Assembly: GCA_964621905.1 (NCBI GenBank)
Contig: CAZUNG010000001.1
Coordinates: 310,001-374,000, forward strand
Reading direction: 5' to 3'
DNA: 64,000 bases
Source: Ruminococcus_G sp964621905
Lineage (GTDB): Bacteria; Bacillota; Clostridia; Lachnospirales; Lachnospiraceae
Made by a program: the position numbers and the translations under genes. Every line of letters begins with the position of its first letter. Position 1 is the first letter of the stretch. The notes beneath the pieces are model-generated. The model had not been told where the DNA came from. It saw only the letters and a list, made by a program, of their open reading frames with translations, and did no database searches. Shown one piece after another: positions 9,026 through 18,500 of this stretch.

Positions 9026-10462
9026 ATGAAACTTACGGGCAGGAAGAAAAAGCAGGTCGCGGTTTTAATTATATGCCTTTTTCTTGCGGTGTTACTGGGC
9101 ATATCGCTGATCATCTATATAAGAACGATAGAGAAAAAAACCATGGGATACCGAATAGCTGTATACGGACTGAACATATCCAAATTGCCTTTGGAAGAGG
9201 CTGCTGAAAAAATAGCAGATGAATTTCAAAACACAAACGTAGTCTTTCTGGAAAATGGAAGTGAGATTTATCGGACAACATTAAAAGCCATGGGATATTC
9301 ACTTGACATGGATCAACTTCAGAATGAATTAACGGAAGTCAAGAAAAAAAGAGAAAAACAAAAAGGCCTGATAAAACCGAAATCGAATGTTAAGATTGCA
9401 TACCATATCAATCGCGATGAGAAGCAGGAGAAGGATTCTCTGACTGCCAGCCATTTTGATTCCATCGAACGAAAGGATTCTGTGGATGCGTATATTCAAT
9501 ATGACGATCAGAAGGGGGAATTTGTAATCGTAGACGAGGTTCTGGGAAATCAGATTGACGAAACAAAGCTGCTGGAATATGTTGACAAAGAACTGGAAAC
9601 GATATTCAGTCAGAAACTTCTGAACCGTACTGCTGAGATTACGATCGGTGACCAGGTTTATCAGGAAGGGGTAACTTCAGAAAATCCGGAACTCAACAGT
9701 AATCTGGAAGCGTTAAACCAGCAGCTGCAGCAGTATCGCAGTACCTCTGTTACCTATACGTTCGGAGATACGGTTGAAGTGTTGGATTCTGAACAGATTG
9801 CTTCCTGGCTGACCGTGAATGATGACAACAGTATCAGTATCAATCAGGAGGCGGCGAGTTCCTTTGTCTCGGAGCTGGCGGCTAATTACAATACCATTTA
9901 TCTGCCGCGTAATTTCCGGACATCGAATGGGGATGAGATTATAATCAGCGGAAACGAATATGGGTTCCGGATTGACCAGGAGGCAGAACTGCAGCAGCTG
10001 CTGGAGGATCTTAAAAGCGGCACAGCGATTCAGCGCGATCCGATCTACAGTAAGCAGGGCTATACAAGAAACGGTAAAGATGACCTTGCCGGAAGCTACA
10101 TTGAGGTCAGCCTGGACAGCCAGCATTTATGGCTGTACAAAGATGGTTCACTCGTTACGGAGACAGATATTATCAGCGGGCTTCCAACGGAAGAGCGCAA
10201 GACGTACCGGGGGGCATGGCCAATTGCATATAAAGCGAGTCCCTATACGCTGAGCAGTGATATTTACGGTTATGAACAGAAGGTCACTTACTGGATGCCT
10301 TTTGTCTATGGTCAGGGACTGCATGATGCCGACTGGCAGTCAGCATTTGGCGGTGATCTGTATAAGACCAAGGGAAGTCACGGGTGCATTAACCTTCCTC
10401 CGGACCAGGCGAAAATTATTTATGACTCCATCGATGGAGGATATCCGATTATCATTTATTAA
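9026..10462 (+). CDS. L,D-transpeptidase (YkuD) with N-terminal peptidoglycan-binding domain
   Basis: 478 residues from ATG 9026, which has GGGAGG 4 nt upstream. There is one N-terminal membrane anchor (about 11-32), a PG_binding_4-like region, and a C-terminal YkuD domain from about residue 360 (YIEVSLDSQHLWLYKDGSLV). The catalytic motif near the C terminus is GSHGCINLPP, where the cysteine forms the acyl-enzyme. Such enzymes make 3-3 cross-links or anchor proteins in the wall and act outside the membrane. The gene is monocistronic, between its own promoter (8840) and terminator (10470). Confidence 0.92.
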   Translation: MKLTGRKKKQVAVLIICLFLAVLLGISLIIYIRTIEKKTMGYRIAVYGLNISKLPLEEAAEKIADEFQNTNVVFLENGSEIYRTTLKAMGYSLDMDQLQNELTEVKKKREKQKGLIKPKSNVKIAYHINRDEKQEKDSLTASHFDSIERKDSVDAYIQYDDQKGEFVIVDEVLGNQIDETKLLEYVDKELETIFSQKLLNRTAEITIGDQVYQEGVTSENPELNSNLEALNQQLQQYRSTSVTYTFGDTVEVLDSEQIASWLTVNDDNSISINQEAASSFVSELAANYNTIYLPRNFRTSNGDEIIISGNEYGFRIDQEAELQQLLEDLKSGTAIQRDPIYSKQGYTRNGKDDLAGSYIEVSLDSQHLWLYKDGSLVTETDIISGLPTEERKTYRGAWPIAYKASPYTLSSDIYGYEQKVTYWMPFVYGQGLHDADWQSAFGGDLYKTKGSHGCINLPPDQAKIIYDSIDGGYPIIIY

Positions 10463-10469
10463 TGCCTGA

Positions 10470-10500
10470 AAGAGCCCGGTACGCCGGGCTCTTGATTTTT
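10470..10500 (+). terminator. Intrinsic terminator after the L,D-transpeptidase gene
   Basis: A 10-bp GC-rich stem, AAGAGCCCGG and CCGGGCTCTT, around a TACG loop, followed by GATTTTT. Confidence 0.85.
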
Positions 10501-10659
10501 GTGATGAATGATGTCTAAAAGTTTGCAGCCTGTGTTGAGCTAAGATAAAATAATAGAATATCGGAAATAAAAGAATATGTGGAAGTGAATATGGCAGCAC
10601 GTTTCACAATTAGGATGTTGAAAAAAAATAGCTAAATGGATCATTTCAACCAAATGGAG

Positions 10660-10714
10660 TTGAAAGCGATTCTATTTTTTGATATAATGGTTAGTGCAAA
10701 CTAACCATTATATC
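10660..10714 (+). promoter_or_regulatory. Promoter with shared operator (copy 2), perfect 15-bp arms
   Basis: TTGAAA (10660-10665), 17 bp, then TATAAT (10683-10688). The -10 box is itself inside a perfect palindrome: GATATAATGGTTAGT (10681-10695), GCAA, and the exact complement (10700-10714). The GGTTAGT-N4-ACTAACC core matches the sites at 2285 and 20400. The region 10501-10659 upstream shows nothing else I recognise. Confidence 0.8.
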
Positions 10715-10737
10715 AAAGTATGAGGAGGGAATTCTAT

Positions 10738-10809
10738 ATGAAAAATAATCGAAAGACAAAAGAGTTCAAAAGTTTATCGCCATGTGCAATGTTGACTCCA
10801 ACAGCATGA
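10738..10809 (+). CDS. Short open frame with strong ribosome site, leader peptide or truncated gene
   Basis: A 23-codon frame (MKNNRKTKEFKSLSPCAMLTPTA) begins 8 nt after GAGGAGGG and ends in TGA, followed by further stops in the same frame. The strong ribosome site suggests real translation. The basic start followed by the small hydrophobic CAMLT could be the start of a lost membrane protein whose body has been deleted, or a leader peptide. I do not recognise it. It sits between the operator and the ABC pair, where a first operon gene would be expected. Confidence 0.35.
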   Translation: MKNNRKTKEFKSLSPCAMLTPTA

Positions 10810-10897
10810 GCAGTCTGTGTGATTTGATACAAGGCATCCTCTGGATAAAACCGGAGTTGACAAAGTAAAAGTTTTTGTGAAAGAAGGAGGAAAAACG

Positions 10898-12712
10898 TTG
10901 GAAGAAAAAAAGAAAAAGCGCGGCTTTGGAAGAATGCTGGAATTGGCTGGATTAAAAAAAGGGCTGGTGATTCCATCCGTGTTATTGTCTGCGCTTGCGT
11001 CAGTGGCATCTTTTATTCCGCACCTGTGCATTTTTTCTATCATCTCAGAGATCACCCGCAGCTATCCTGATTTTGGAGAACAGAACAAATCGGCGATGAT
11101 CCGTTGGGGTCTGATTGCTTTTGGCGGTGTGGCAACCAATATTATCTTATATTTTGCGGCACTTGTATTGTCACATCTGGCAGCGTTCGGTACGTTATAT
11201 GAGTTAAAACTGGATTTCACAAAATATCTGGCAAGACTGCCTCTTGGCTTTCATCTTCACTATGGAAGCGGGAGACTGCGTAAGATCACAGATGAAAATA
11301 TTGAAAAAGTTGAAGGTTTTATTGCACATCAGCTGCCGGATCTGGTTGCTGCACTTGTGGCACCTGTGGTTATGGTTGTAATCCTGTTAGCTGTGGACTG
11401 GAGGTATGGACTCGTATCGGTTGCCGGTATCGGCATAGCGTTTATGGTGGAGATGATCGCATACGGAGGCCCGGCAGCTAAAGAGATGATGAATAAGTAC
11501 CAGAGTGCCATGGAGGATATGAACAATGCGTCTGTTGAATATGTACGCGGTATCACCGTGGTAAAAGCATTTCGCCAGACCGTATATTCGTTTAACCGGC
11601 TGCACGATGCGATTAAGAATTATACCAGCTTTGTCATTCCTTACACATTGGGCTGGAGAGGTTACATGTCCCTGTACACAACCATCGTCAATAATATCTA
11701 TCTGTTTATCATACCGGCCGCGATTCTGATCGGAATCCATACATCCGCCGGCGGATACACAGAGTATGCATCTAACGCTGTTTTTTATCTGCTATTTGTT
11801 CCGTCGGTTTCCTCCGTCATGATGAAAGTTATGTACAGTTCAACCAACTGTATGCAGATCTGTTCTTGTGTTGAGCGCATGGACGAAGTACTTGAGACTG
11901 AACCTCTGCCGGAGCCGGTCCATCCGAAAAGATGTGTTCCCGGGGAGGTTACGTTTGAGAATGTTTCTTTTTCCTATGAGAAAAATCAGGATATTCAGGC
12001 GTTAAAAAATGTCAGCTTTACAGCACCAAAAGGCTGTGTCACGGCGGTTGTCGGACCCTCTGGAGGAGGGAAATCAACGATCGCCAGTCTGATTCCGAGA
12101 TTTTATGATGTGATGGAGGGAAGAATTCTGATCGGGGGCGTAGACATCAGAGACATTAAAACTGCAGAACTGATGTCCGTGGTCAGCTTTGTTTTCCAGG
12201 ATGTATTTCTTTTTAAACAGAGCCTAAAAGACAATATTCGTCTCGGAAGACCGAATGCAACAGATGAAGAGGTGATAAAAGCGGCGAAAGCAGCACAGTG
12301 TCATGAAGTGATAAAGGCACTTCCTCAAGGTTATGATACGGTCTATGGGAGAGACGGAATATATTTATCAGGCGGTGAACAGCAGCGGGTGGCAATTGCC
12401 CGTGCGATTGTCAAAAACGCTCCGGTTCTGGTGCTCGATGAAGCCACTGCATTTGCAGATCCGGAAAATGAACACCTCATACAAAAAGCCCTGAAAGCAC
12501 TGATGGCAGACAAAACCGTCATTATGATCGCACACAGGCTGTCAACGATAAGAAGCGCGCATCAGATTCTGGTCATGGATGAAGGAAGGCTGACAGAACG
12601 TGGCACCCACGATGAACTGCTCCAAAAAAATGGAAAATACAGAAAAATGTGGGATACCTATCATGAGACGCTGACCTGGAAAATGGAACATGGAGGTGGA
12701 GCAAACGTCTAA
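10898..12712 (+). CDS. ABC transporter, fused membrane and ATP-binding domains (first half of pair)
   Basis: 604 residues from TTG 10898, chosen because AGGAGG lies 7 nt upstream. The in-frame GTG at 10877 is upstream of that site. Residues about 20-310 form the six-helix exporter-fold membrane domain. The ATPase domain follows, with Walker A GPSGGGKST, signature LSGGEQQRVAIARA and LVLDEATAFADPE. It overlaps the next half-transporter, so the two form a heterodimer. This subgroup resembles paired transporters such as IrtAB and YbtPQ, which have exporter fold but import iron-siderophores. With the shared operator this makes iron-related transport plausible, but the direction cannot be read from sequence. 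Confidence 0.85.
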   Translation: MEEKKKKRGFGRMLELAGLKKGLVIPSVLLSALASVASFIPHLCIFSIISEITRSYPDFGEQNKSAMIRWGLIAFGGVATNIILYFAALVLSHLAAFGTLYELKLDFTKYLARLPLGFHLHYGSGRLRKITDENIEKVEGFIAHQLPDLVAALVAPVVMVVILLAVDWRYGLVSVAGIGIAFMVEMIAYGGPAAKEMMNKYQSAMEDMNNASVEYVRGITVVKAFRQTVYSFNRLHDAIKNYTSFVIPYTLGWRGYMSLYTTIVNNIYLFIIPAAILIGIHTSAGGYTEYASNAVFYLLFVPSVSSVMMKVMYSSTNCMQICSCVERMDEVLETEPLPEPVHPKRCVPGEVTFENVSFSYEKNQDIQALKNVSFTAPKGCVTAVVGPSGGGKSTIASLIPRFYDVMEGRILIGGVDIRDIKTAELMSVVSFVFQDVFLFKQSLKDNIRLGRPNATDEEVIKAAKAAQCHEVIKALPQGYDTVYGRDGIYLSGGEQQRVAIARAIVKNAPVLVLDEATAFADPENEHLIQKALKALMADKTVIMIAHRLSTIRSAHQILVMDEGRLTERGTHDELLQKNGKYRKMWDTYHETLTWKMEHGGGANV

Positions 12713-14441
12713 ATTACAGAAACTGATGCAGTTGAGTGACAAGGGATATCAGGATTTAAAAAAAGCAATCGCCGCGTGTACAGTTACTAATCTGTCTCTA
12801 ATGCTGCCATTTTGTGTGACAATTCAGGTGTTTGTGGAACTTTTAAAGCCTCTGACAGGAGGCAGTATCCGTTGGAACCATATGTGGCTGTTGTTTGGTG
12901 CCGGGATTGTCAGTTCCGTTCTGGTATTTTGGGCCAACTGGAATGATTATGAGCAGACATACATCAACTCTTATCTGGAAGCGGAAAATGTCAGAGTGAG
13001 TGTGGCAGAACGAATCAGACAGATGCCGATGAGCTTTTTCAATTCCAAAGATTTATCGGAGCTTACAACAAATCTGATCGGAGACTGCTCTACGCTGGAA
13101 CACGTACTGAGCCATGTCATACCTCAGCTGGCAGCCAACGCTATTTCAAGCACAATCATCTGTATCTGTCTTGCTTTCTTTGAATGGAGACTGGCACTTA
13201 CCGTTTTTTGTACCATTCCTGTGTCCTTTGCCATCATCTTTTTCAGCCGCAGAGCCCAGGAAAACGTGAACAAAAAACAGATCGAGGCAAAATTGAAAGC
13301 GTCCGAGCAGGTGCAGGAATATATTGAAGGAATGAAGGTGATCAAATCCTGCAACATGGCGGGAGAAAAATCGAAAGAATTAAATAAGGTTCTTTTATTC
13401 ATGAAAAAAATGGCGGTTAAAATGGAGTTGTTCACAGGAACACTGGTGACCGGCGCCCAGCTGATCCTTCAGGCTGGAATTGGTATTACCGTTTATGTGG
13501 GGGCACATCTTCTCACTGGAGGGAGTATTGAACTGATTCCGCTTTTAATGTTTCTGTTGATTGTTGTAAGAATTTATGGACCGATATTGACGGAACTGAC
13601 ACTTCTGCCTGAACTGTTTCATTCTCTTCATGCAATGCAGCGAATGAAAACTCTGCGCAGCGGGGCTGTTCAGGAAGGGCGCAGCGATATCAGAATACGT
13701 AATCATGAGATCGTATTTCATCAGGTCAGCTTTGGATACAATGAAAACCGGATTTTACACCAGGTGAGTTTCACAATACCCGAAAATGGGATTACGGCAT
13801 TGGTGGGACCATCCGGCAGCGGAAAAAGCACCATTGCAAAACTGGCCGCCCGTTTTTGGGATATTGATGAAGGGGAAATTACGCTGGGAGGTGTCGATAT
13901 CAGCACGCTGGATCCGGAGTATCTGATGGATGAAATGTCTTTTGTGTTCCAGGATGTGGTTTTATTTAATGACACTGTTTACAACAATATTAAAATCGGG
14001 AATATGGATGCCACGGAAGAAGAAGTTATGTCAGCTGCAAAAGCTGCATGCTGCGATGAATTCGTATCCAAAATGCCGGAGGGATACCAGACACTTCTCG
14101 GAGAAAACGGAAGCACGATCTCCGGCGGGGAGCGTCAGAGAGTATCGATTGCCAGAGCACTTCTGAAAAATGCACCGGTAATTTTGCTGGATGAGGCCAC
14201 GGCATCTCTGGATCCAGAAAATGAAGCATTGATACAGCAGGCAGTCACCAGATTGATTCAGAATAAAACAGTACTTGTCATCGCTCACCGCCTGCGGACT
14301 GTTGCAGGGGCTGATAAGATTATTGTTCTGGATGCAGGAAAAGTGACAGAAGAAGGAGATCATGATGAACTGATGGATAAAAATGGACTGTATGCAAAAC
14401 TGTATCGAATCCAGCAGGAGAGTATGGAGTGGGCTGTATAA
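12690..14441 (+). CDS. ABC transporter, fused membrane and ATP-binding domains (second half of pair)
   Basis: 583 residues, overlapping the first half-transporter by 23 bp. The membrane domain (about 30-310) includes RQMPMSFFNSKDLSELTTNLIGDCSTLE, a coupling stretch common in this ABC subgroup. The ATPase has Walker A GPSGSGKST, signature ISGGERQRVSIARALL and ILLDEATASLDPE, with the expected catalytic glutamate. The partner has the degenerate LDEATAFADPE variant after its Walker B. The start ATG at 12690 lies at GGAGGTGGAG, so a slightly later start is possible. It is the last gene of its operon, with a terminator 14 bp on. Confidence 0.85.
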   Translation: MEVEQTSKLQKLMQLSDKGYQDLKKAIAACTVTNLSLMLPFCVTIQVFVELLKPLTGGSIRWNHMWLLFGAGIVSSVLVFWANWNDYEQTYINSYLEAENVRVSVAERIRQMPMSFFNSKDLSELTTNLIGDCSTLEHVLSHVIPQLAANAISSTIICICLAFFEWRLALTVFCTIPVSFAIIFFSRRAQENVNKKQIEAKLKASEQVQEYIEGMKVIKSCNMAGEKSKELNKVLLFMKKMAVKMELFTGTLVTGAQLILQAGIGITVYVGAHLLTGGSIELIPLLMFLLIVVRIYGPILTELTLLPELFHSLHAMQRMKTLRSGAVQEGRSDIRIRNHEIVFHQVSFGYNENRILHQVSFTIPENGITALVGPSGSGKSTIAKLAARFWDIDEGEITLGGVDISTLDPEYLMDEMSFVFQDVVLFNDTVYNNIKIGNMDATEEEVMSAAKAACCDEFVSKMPEGYQTLLGENGSTISGGERQRVSIARALLKNAPVILLDEATASLDPENEALIQQAVTRLIQNKTVLVIAHRLRTVAGADKIIVLDAGKVTEEGDHDELMDKNGLYAKLYRIQQESMEWAV

Positions 14442-14454
14442 CATTTTAAAAGGG

Positions 14455-14478
14455 AGCCATCGTTAAGATGGCTTTTTT
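14455..14478 (+). terminator. Intrinsic terminator after the ABC pair
   Basis: AGCCATC, GTTAA loop, GATGGCT, then TTTTT. Confidence 0.85.
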
Positions 14479-14635
14479 GTTTAGAAATTGTTTATCTCTA
14501 TGATGCCTTTTTATTTAACTTGTAATGATATGCTGTTTATGTCATTTGTATCAGACGGATATTTTTATGATTCTTACCACTGGATATCCGTACTGGTTTT
14601 GTGTTACGATAAAACTACCGGAAAGGATTGATGAA

Positions 14636-15805
14636 ATGAGAAAAAAAACGGTAAAAAGAAGAATTTTCATCTCCAATGCGCTGATGGTTTTAGTGACTTT
14701 GATTATTTTCCTGCTCATAAATGTGGCAGTAATTAAAGTGTATTCAGAATCAATAGAGCAGCAGCTGAAGAATTCTGCAGAAAAGATTGTGGATGCGGAC
14801 GGACTGGAGGATCTGCTGGAGGACTTTACAATACACAGGAATGCCTTTGTCCTTTTGTTTTTTGCGGACGGGATCTTCTGTATTATGGTTCTGGTTTTGG
14901 TCAGTCAGCTTTTTACAGGAAATCTGGTAAAACATATCATGAAGCCTCTTGCGGTTTTAGCAGATGGCGCTGAGAGAATAAGAAATAATGATCTGACACA
15001 GGAAATTCAATATGTGGGGAATGTGGAATTTGAGAACGTATGCATTGCTTTTAATGAGATGCAAAAACATATCCTGACGGAACAGGAGAAAAACCAAAGA
15101 TATGAGAAATCAAGGACAGAAATGATCGCAGGGATCTCTCATGATTTGCGGACACCTCTTACCGCTGTCAGAGGAACCATTAAAGGGCTGCTTGACGGTA
15201 TTGCATCCACCCGCAGACAGCAGGAAAAATTTCTTGAGGCTGCCTACCGCAGAACAGGAGATATGGATGCCTTGCTGAACCAGCTTTTCTACCTTTCAAA
15301 GCTGGAAACCGGAAATATGCCAATTTTCCTTCAAACTATTGAACTATCAGCGTTCGTTGTGAATTACGTGAAAACAAAACAGATATTATTAGAAAATGAA
15401 TCGGTGGAAATCATTGCCAATACAAACGGGATTACCGCAAATGTTTCAGCCGATCCGGAGCAGCTTCAAAGAGTTTTTGATAATCTGTTAGAAAACAGTA
15501 TGAAATATGCAGAAACAATACCACGGAAAATTAAACTCACACTCACCAGAAAAAATGAAGGATTTTGTATTTGCTTTATGGACAATGGCAAAGGGGTTCC
15601 AGAGGAAAAACTCCCATTCCTTTTTGAAGAGTTTTACCGCGCTGATGAATCGAGGAACCGCAAAGAAGGGAATGGGCTGGGACTGTATATTGTGAACTAT
15701 CTAATCGATTCCATGGGCGGCAGTGTCTGGGCAGAAAATAAAGACGGATTTGCTGTTTATATGATGCTGCCATCAGAAGACAAAGGAGAGCGTAATGGCA
15801 GATAA
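14636..15805 (+). CDS. Membrane sensor histidine kinase
   Basis: 389 residues from ATG 14636. The frame is open to 14525, but the extra residues are not kinase-like and would precede the membrane anchor. Two membrane segments (about 10-32 and 62-85) enclose a very short outside loop. A HAMP-like linker follows, then the H-box GISHDLRTPLTAVRG with the phospho-acceptor His at about 169, and the HATPase domain (NLLENSMKYA, DNGKGVPEEKL, GNGLGLYIV). The response regulator gene overlaps its end by 11 bp. The small sensor loop suggests signals in or at the membrane, such as antimicrobial peptides, though this is only inference. Confidence 0.92.
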   Translation: MRKKTVKRRIFISNALMVLVTLIIFLLINVAVIKVYSESIEQQLKNSAEKIVDADGLEDLLEDFTIHRNAFVLLFFADGIFCIMVLVLVSQLFTGNLVKHIMKPLAVLADGAERIRNNDLTQEIQYVGNVEFENVCIAFNEMQKHILTEQEKNQRYEKSRTEMIAGISHDLRTPLTAVRGTIKGLLDGIASTRRQQEKFLEAAYRRTGDMDALLNQLFYLSKLETGNMPIFLQTIELSAFVVNYVKTKQILLENESVEIIANTNGITANVSADPEQLQRVFDNLLENSMKYAETIPRKIKLTLTRKNEGFCICFMDNGKGVPEEKLPFLFEEFYRADESRNRKEGNGLGLYIVNYLIDSMGGSVWAENKDGFAVYMMLPSEDKGERNGR

Positions 15806-16508
15806 AAAACGGGTACTGATTATTGAAGACGATGCAGACATTAGCATGGTAGAAGAAGCTTATCTGGAGGCTTCAGGCTTTGAGACTGTGATTATCGCAG
15901 ACGGAGGGAACGTAACGGCCATATTAGAGCTGGAACGGTTCGATCTGATACTATTGGACCTGATGCTTCCAGGAAAAAATGGGTATGAGATATGCAGGGA
16001 AATACGGAATAACGTAGATATTCCGATTCTTATGGTGACTGCCAGAACAGAGACTGTCGATAAAATCAGAGGGCTGGGTCTGGGCGCTGATGATTACATT
16101 GCAAAGCCTTTTGATCCGGCGGAGCTTGTAGCCAGAGTAAATGCAAATCTCAGACAGTATGAACGGGCATCACAAAAATCTCCGGACGGAAAAGTGAAGG
16201 AACTGGAAGAAATACAGATTCAGGATCTGCGGATTCTCATAAACAGCTGGAAGGTATTTAAGGGAGAGAAAGAAATTAAGCTTCCTAACCGGGAGTTTGA
16301 ACTGTTGAAATTTCTCGCCATGAACCCCGATATTGTATTTTCCAAGGAAAAACTGTTTGAAAAAATATGGGGATATGATTATGTCGGTGACAGTGCAACT
16401 GTTATGGTACATATTAACCGTATCCGGGAAAAAATTGAGGATGACAGCAAAAAACCGAAAATTCTGGAAACTGTATGGGGTGCAGGCTATCGGCTGAACA
16501 GAGAATAG
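15795..16508 (+). CDS. Response regulator, OmpR/PhoB family
   Basis: 237 residues. The receiver domain (1-120) has the acidic pair EDD at 11-13, phospho-acceptor Asp55 in LILLDLMLPGKNG, the Thr of VTAR and Lys of AKPFDP. The C-terminal winged helix (about 140-236) contains LPNREFELLKFLAMNPDIVFSKEKLFEKIWGYDYVGDSATVMVHINRIREKI in the order typical of OmpR. It is the partner of the kinase it overlaps. The kinase-before-regulator order is less usual. Targets may include the neighbouring ABC pair or the DMT transporter. Confidence 0.95.
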   Translation: MADKKRVLIIEDDADISMVEEAYLEASGFETVIIADGGNVTAILELERFDLILLDLMLPGKNGYEICREIRNNVDIPILMVTARTETVDKIRGLGLGADDYIAKPFDPAELVARVNANLRQYERASQKSPDGKVKELEEIQIQDLRILINSWKVFKGEKEIKLPNREFELLKFLAMNPDIVFSKEKLFEKIWGYDYVGDSATVMVHINRIREKIEDDSKKPKILETVWGAGYRLNRE

Positions 16509-16529
16509 CTGCAGTGGAGGGTTAAGGCA

Positions 16530-17396
16530 ATGTGGGTTTTATATGCAATGGGTTCTTCCTTTTTTGCAGGAATCACGGCAATTCTTGTTAAGTGTGGGAT
16601 ACAGAAAACAGATTCTGATGTGGCCACAGCGATTCGTACGGTCGTGGTTCTGCTGTTTTCATGGCTGATGGTGGTGATTACAGGCACGTGGACCGGCATA
16701 ACGCAGATCAACGGAAAAACTATATTATTTCTTGTATTATCTGGTTTTGCAACGGGAGCATCGTGGCTGTGTTATTTTCATGCACTGCAAAAAGGTGATA
16801 TCAATAAGGTTGTTCCGATTGATAAATCCAGTACGGTATTAACGATTTTGCTGGCATTTTTACTTCTTCATGAGAGTTTTACATGGGGCAAAGCGGTATC
16901 TGTTGTGATGATTGGAGCGGGAACACTGCTGATGATTTCCAGAAAAGCGGCAAAAGCTGGCAGTAAAAAAAGCGGCAGCAGCTGGCTTGTCTATGCGGTG
17001 CTTTCTGCAGTATTTGCAAGTTTAACTGCAATTTTAGGTAAAATCGGGATAACCCAAATTGACTCAAATCTTGGTACTGCAATCAGAACTTCTGTCGTTT
17101 TAGTTATGGCATGGGGGATGGTATTCGTTACCGGAAAACAACATGAAGTGAGGCGGATCGAAAAAAAGGAACTTGGGTTTATCGGATTATCCGGCCTTGC
17201 AACGGGAGCATCTTGGCTGTGTTATTATAAAGCACTGCAGCAAGGACCGGCCAGTGTCGTCGTGCCTATCGATAAATTGAGTATTCTGATTACCATTGCT
17301 TTTTCATGGATTGTATTCCGCGAAAAGCTGACGAAAAAAGCGGCTGTCGGAGTCATACTCATTACATTCGGTACTGTCCTGCTGGCAATTATATGA
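16530..17396 (+). CDS. DMT-superfamily (EamA) transporter
   Basis: 288 residues with ten hydrophobic segments in two EamA repeats. The repeats are unusually alike: ATGASWLCYFHALQKGDINK in the first half and ATGASWLCYYKALQQGPASV in the second, each followed by VVPIDK. This shows the internal duplication directly. The family moves small metabolites, often out of the cell, and the substrate is unknown. It lies 21 bp after the response regulator with GGAGGG upstream, so it may belong to the same transcript. Confidence 0.88.
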   Translation: MWVLYAMGSSFFAGITAILVKCGIQKTDSDVATAIRTVVVLLFSWLMVVITGTWTGITQINGKTILFLVLSGFATGASWLCYFHALQKGDINKVVPIDKSSTVLTILLAFLLLHESFTWGKAVSVVMIGAGTLLMISRKAAKAGSKKSGSSWLVYAVLSAVFASLTAILGKIGITQIDSNLGTAIRTSVVLVMAWGMVFVTGKQHEVRRIEKKELGFIGLSGLATGASWLCYYKALQQGPASVVVPIDKLSILITIAFSWIVFREKLTKKAAVGVILITFGTVLLAII

Positions 17397-17588
17397 CGGC
17401 TTGAAGAAATAATTTAATACGACAGATACAACCTTGGTAAAGAAATCTGTTACCATCAATATGTTTCACGGTTGAATCAACTTTCTGTTTGCAGAGGCAG
17501 AAGGAGATAATCTCAGCGGTATTATTGATCTGATTCCGCCTGAACTTGGCATCTTCCGAATCAGAGAACGAAAAAGCAAGACAGATGA

Positions 17589-17789
17589 GTGCTTGCCATG
17601 CAGCTCAATTCCATAACTGTCATGGATCTGGTTGCCTATGGAGGCTCCGCATTGGGTGTGATTATGGCGGTAACAAGATTCAGGACAGAGGAGATAACGC
17701 TGGCCGGCTGTCTTGTCATCATTCTGCTGGCCGCAGACTTCTTTATCCTGATGCAACAGCCGCATATCTTGCGGAGATCAAAGTGTTAA
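17589..17789 (+). pseudogene. Fragment of a CydD/CydC-like ABC transporter membrane domain
   Basis: About 55 codons match the last membrane helices of CydDC-like half-transporters: MQLNSITVMDLVAYGGSALGVIMAVTRF and TLAGCLVIILLAADFFI. Both the N-terminal membrane part and the whole ATPase domain are missing, and the frame ends at QQPHILRRSKC. It is therefore a remnant. The preceding 190 bp (17397-17588) contain no convincing gene and may be more decayed sequence of the same origin. The 3' end overlaps the ferritin gene on the other strand by 12 bp. Confidence 0.6.
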
Positions 17790-18290
17790 AGCAGGAGGCG
17801 TGTAAGTTCTTGCACCGAGTTCCTGATCAAGCATGTAAAGCCCTTTTGCCTCAGAGCCGAACAGCTCCATTTTTTTGATCAGGTCACCGGCAATTGTTTC
17901 TTCTTCCCCCTGTTCCTTGATGAACCAGTCCAAAAATTGAAGCGTCCGGTAATCTTTGGCTTCAGAGGCGGCCTCACAGATTGATCCGATCAGTGCGGTT
18001 ACATATCTTTCATGCTGAAGGGCCGCATTCAGTGGCGCCAGGAGACTGTCCAGTACTTCTTCCGGTTTGTCGATTGTCTGAAAGGTTATCTCTGCATCGT
18101 TGTTCTGCATATACTGAATGAAAAGCATAGCGTGATCGCGTTCTTCCTGTGCCTGAATCTGATACCAGGTGGAAAAACCTTCGAGACCTTTTTCAGAATA
18201 AAAATTAGAGAAGTACAGATACAGGTACGCAGAATAAAATTCCTTATTGACTTGCCGGTTTAAAAGCTGAGATACTTTTTCGTTTAACAT
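17778..18290 (-). CDS. ftn: Ferritin
   Basis: 170 residues from ATG 18290, placed 10 nt after GGAGG. A GTG three codons earlier sits directly on the ribosome site and is unlikely. The four-helix ferritin fold is evident. Ferroxidase ligands are visible in NKEFYSAYLYLYFSNFYSEKGLEGFSTWYQIQAQEERDHA (Glu, Tyr, the ExxxH pair) and in WFIKEQGEEE. It oxidises and stores iron as a 24-mer in the cytoplasm. There is no haem-binding Met of the bacterioferritin type. Its nearness to the FeoB-associated gene fits an iron-handling region, but no copy of the shared operator was found before it. Confidence 0.95.
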   Translation of the reverse strand: MLNEKVSQLLNRQVNKEFYSAYLYLYFSNFYSEKGLEGFSTWYQIQAQEERDHAMLFIQYMQNNDAEITFQTIDKPEEVLDSLLAPLNAALQHERYVTALIGSICEAASEAKDYRTLQFLDWFIKEQGEEETIAGDLIKKMELFGSEAKGLYMLDQELGARTYTPPALTL

Positions 18291-18500
18291 AGATGTCACT
18301 CCTCCAGGTATAGAATATGATAGTATCTATGCCCGTTTTTTTGGCAAATTAAACGGGAAAAAACCAGATATCCAATATCCATTGATTTCTCGTAAAAACT
18401 CGGGAAATCAAAATAAAAATACACAAAAAATTTTGTTTTTAGATATTCACTGGAGGAGCCCTTTGCGGTAAAATAGAATAAAAAAGCAGGAGGACATTCG

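Noticed and set aside
14525..14635. Extension of the histidine kinase to an earlier ATG
   Set aside because: The extra residues are not kinase-like, and the later ATG at 14636 directly precedes the membrane anchor.
17466..17765. Long open frame on the minus strand opposite the CydD-like remnant
   Set aside because: No recognisable family, no ribosome site, and it is antisense to a remnant with clear homology.
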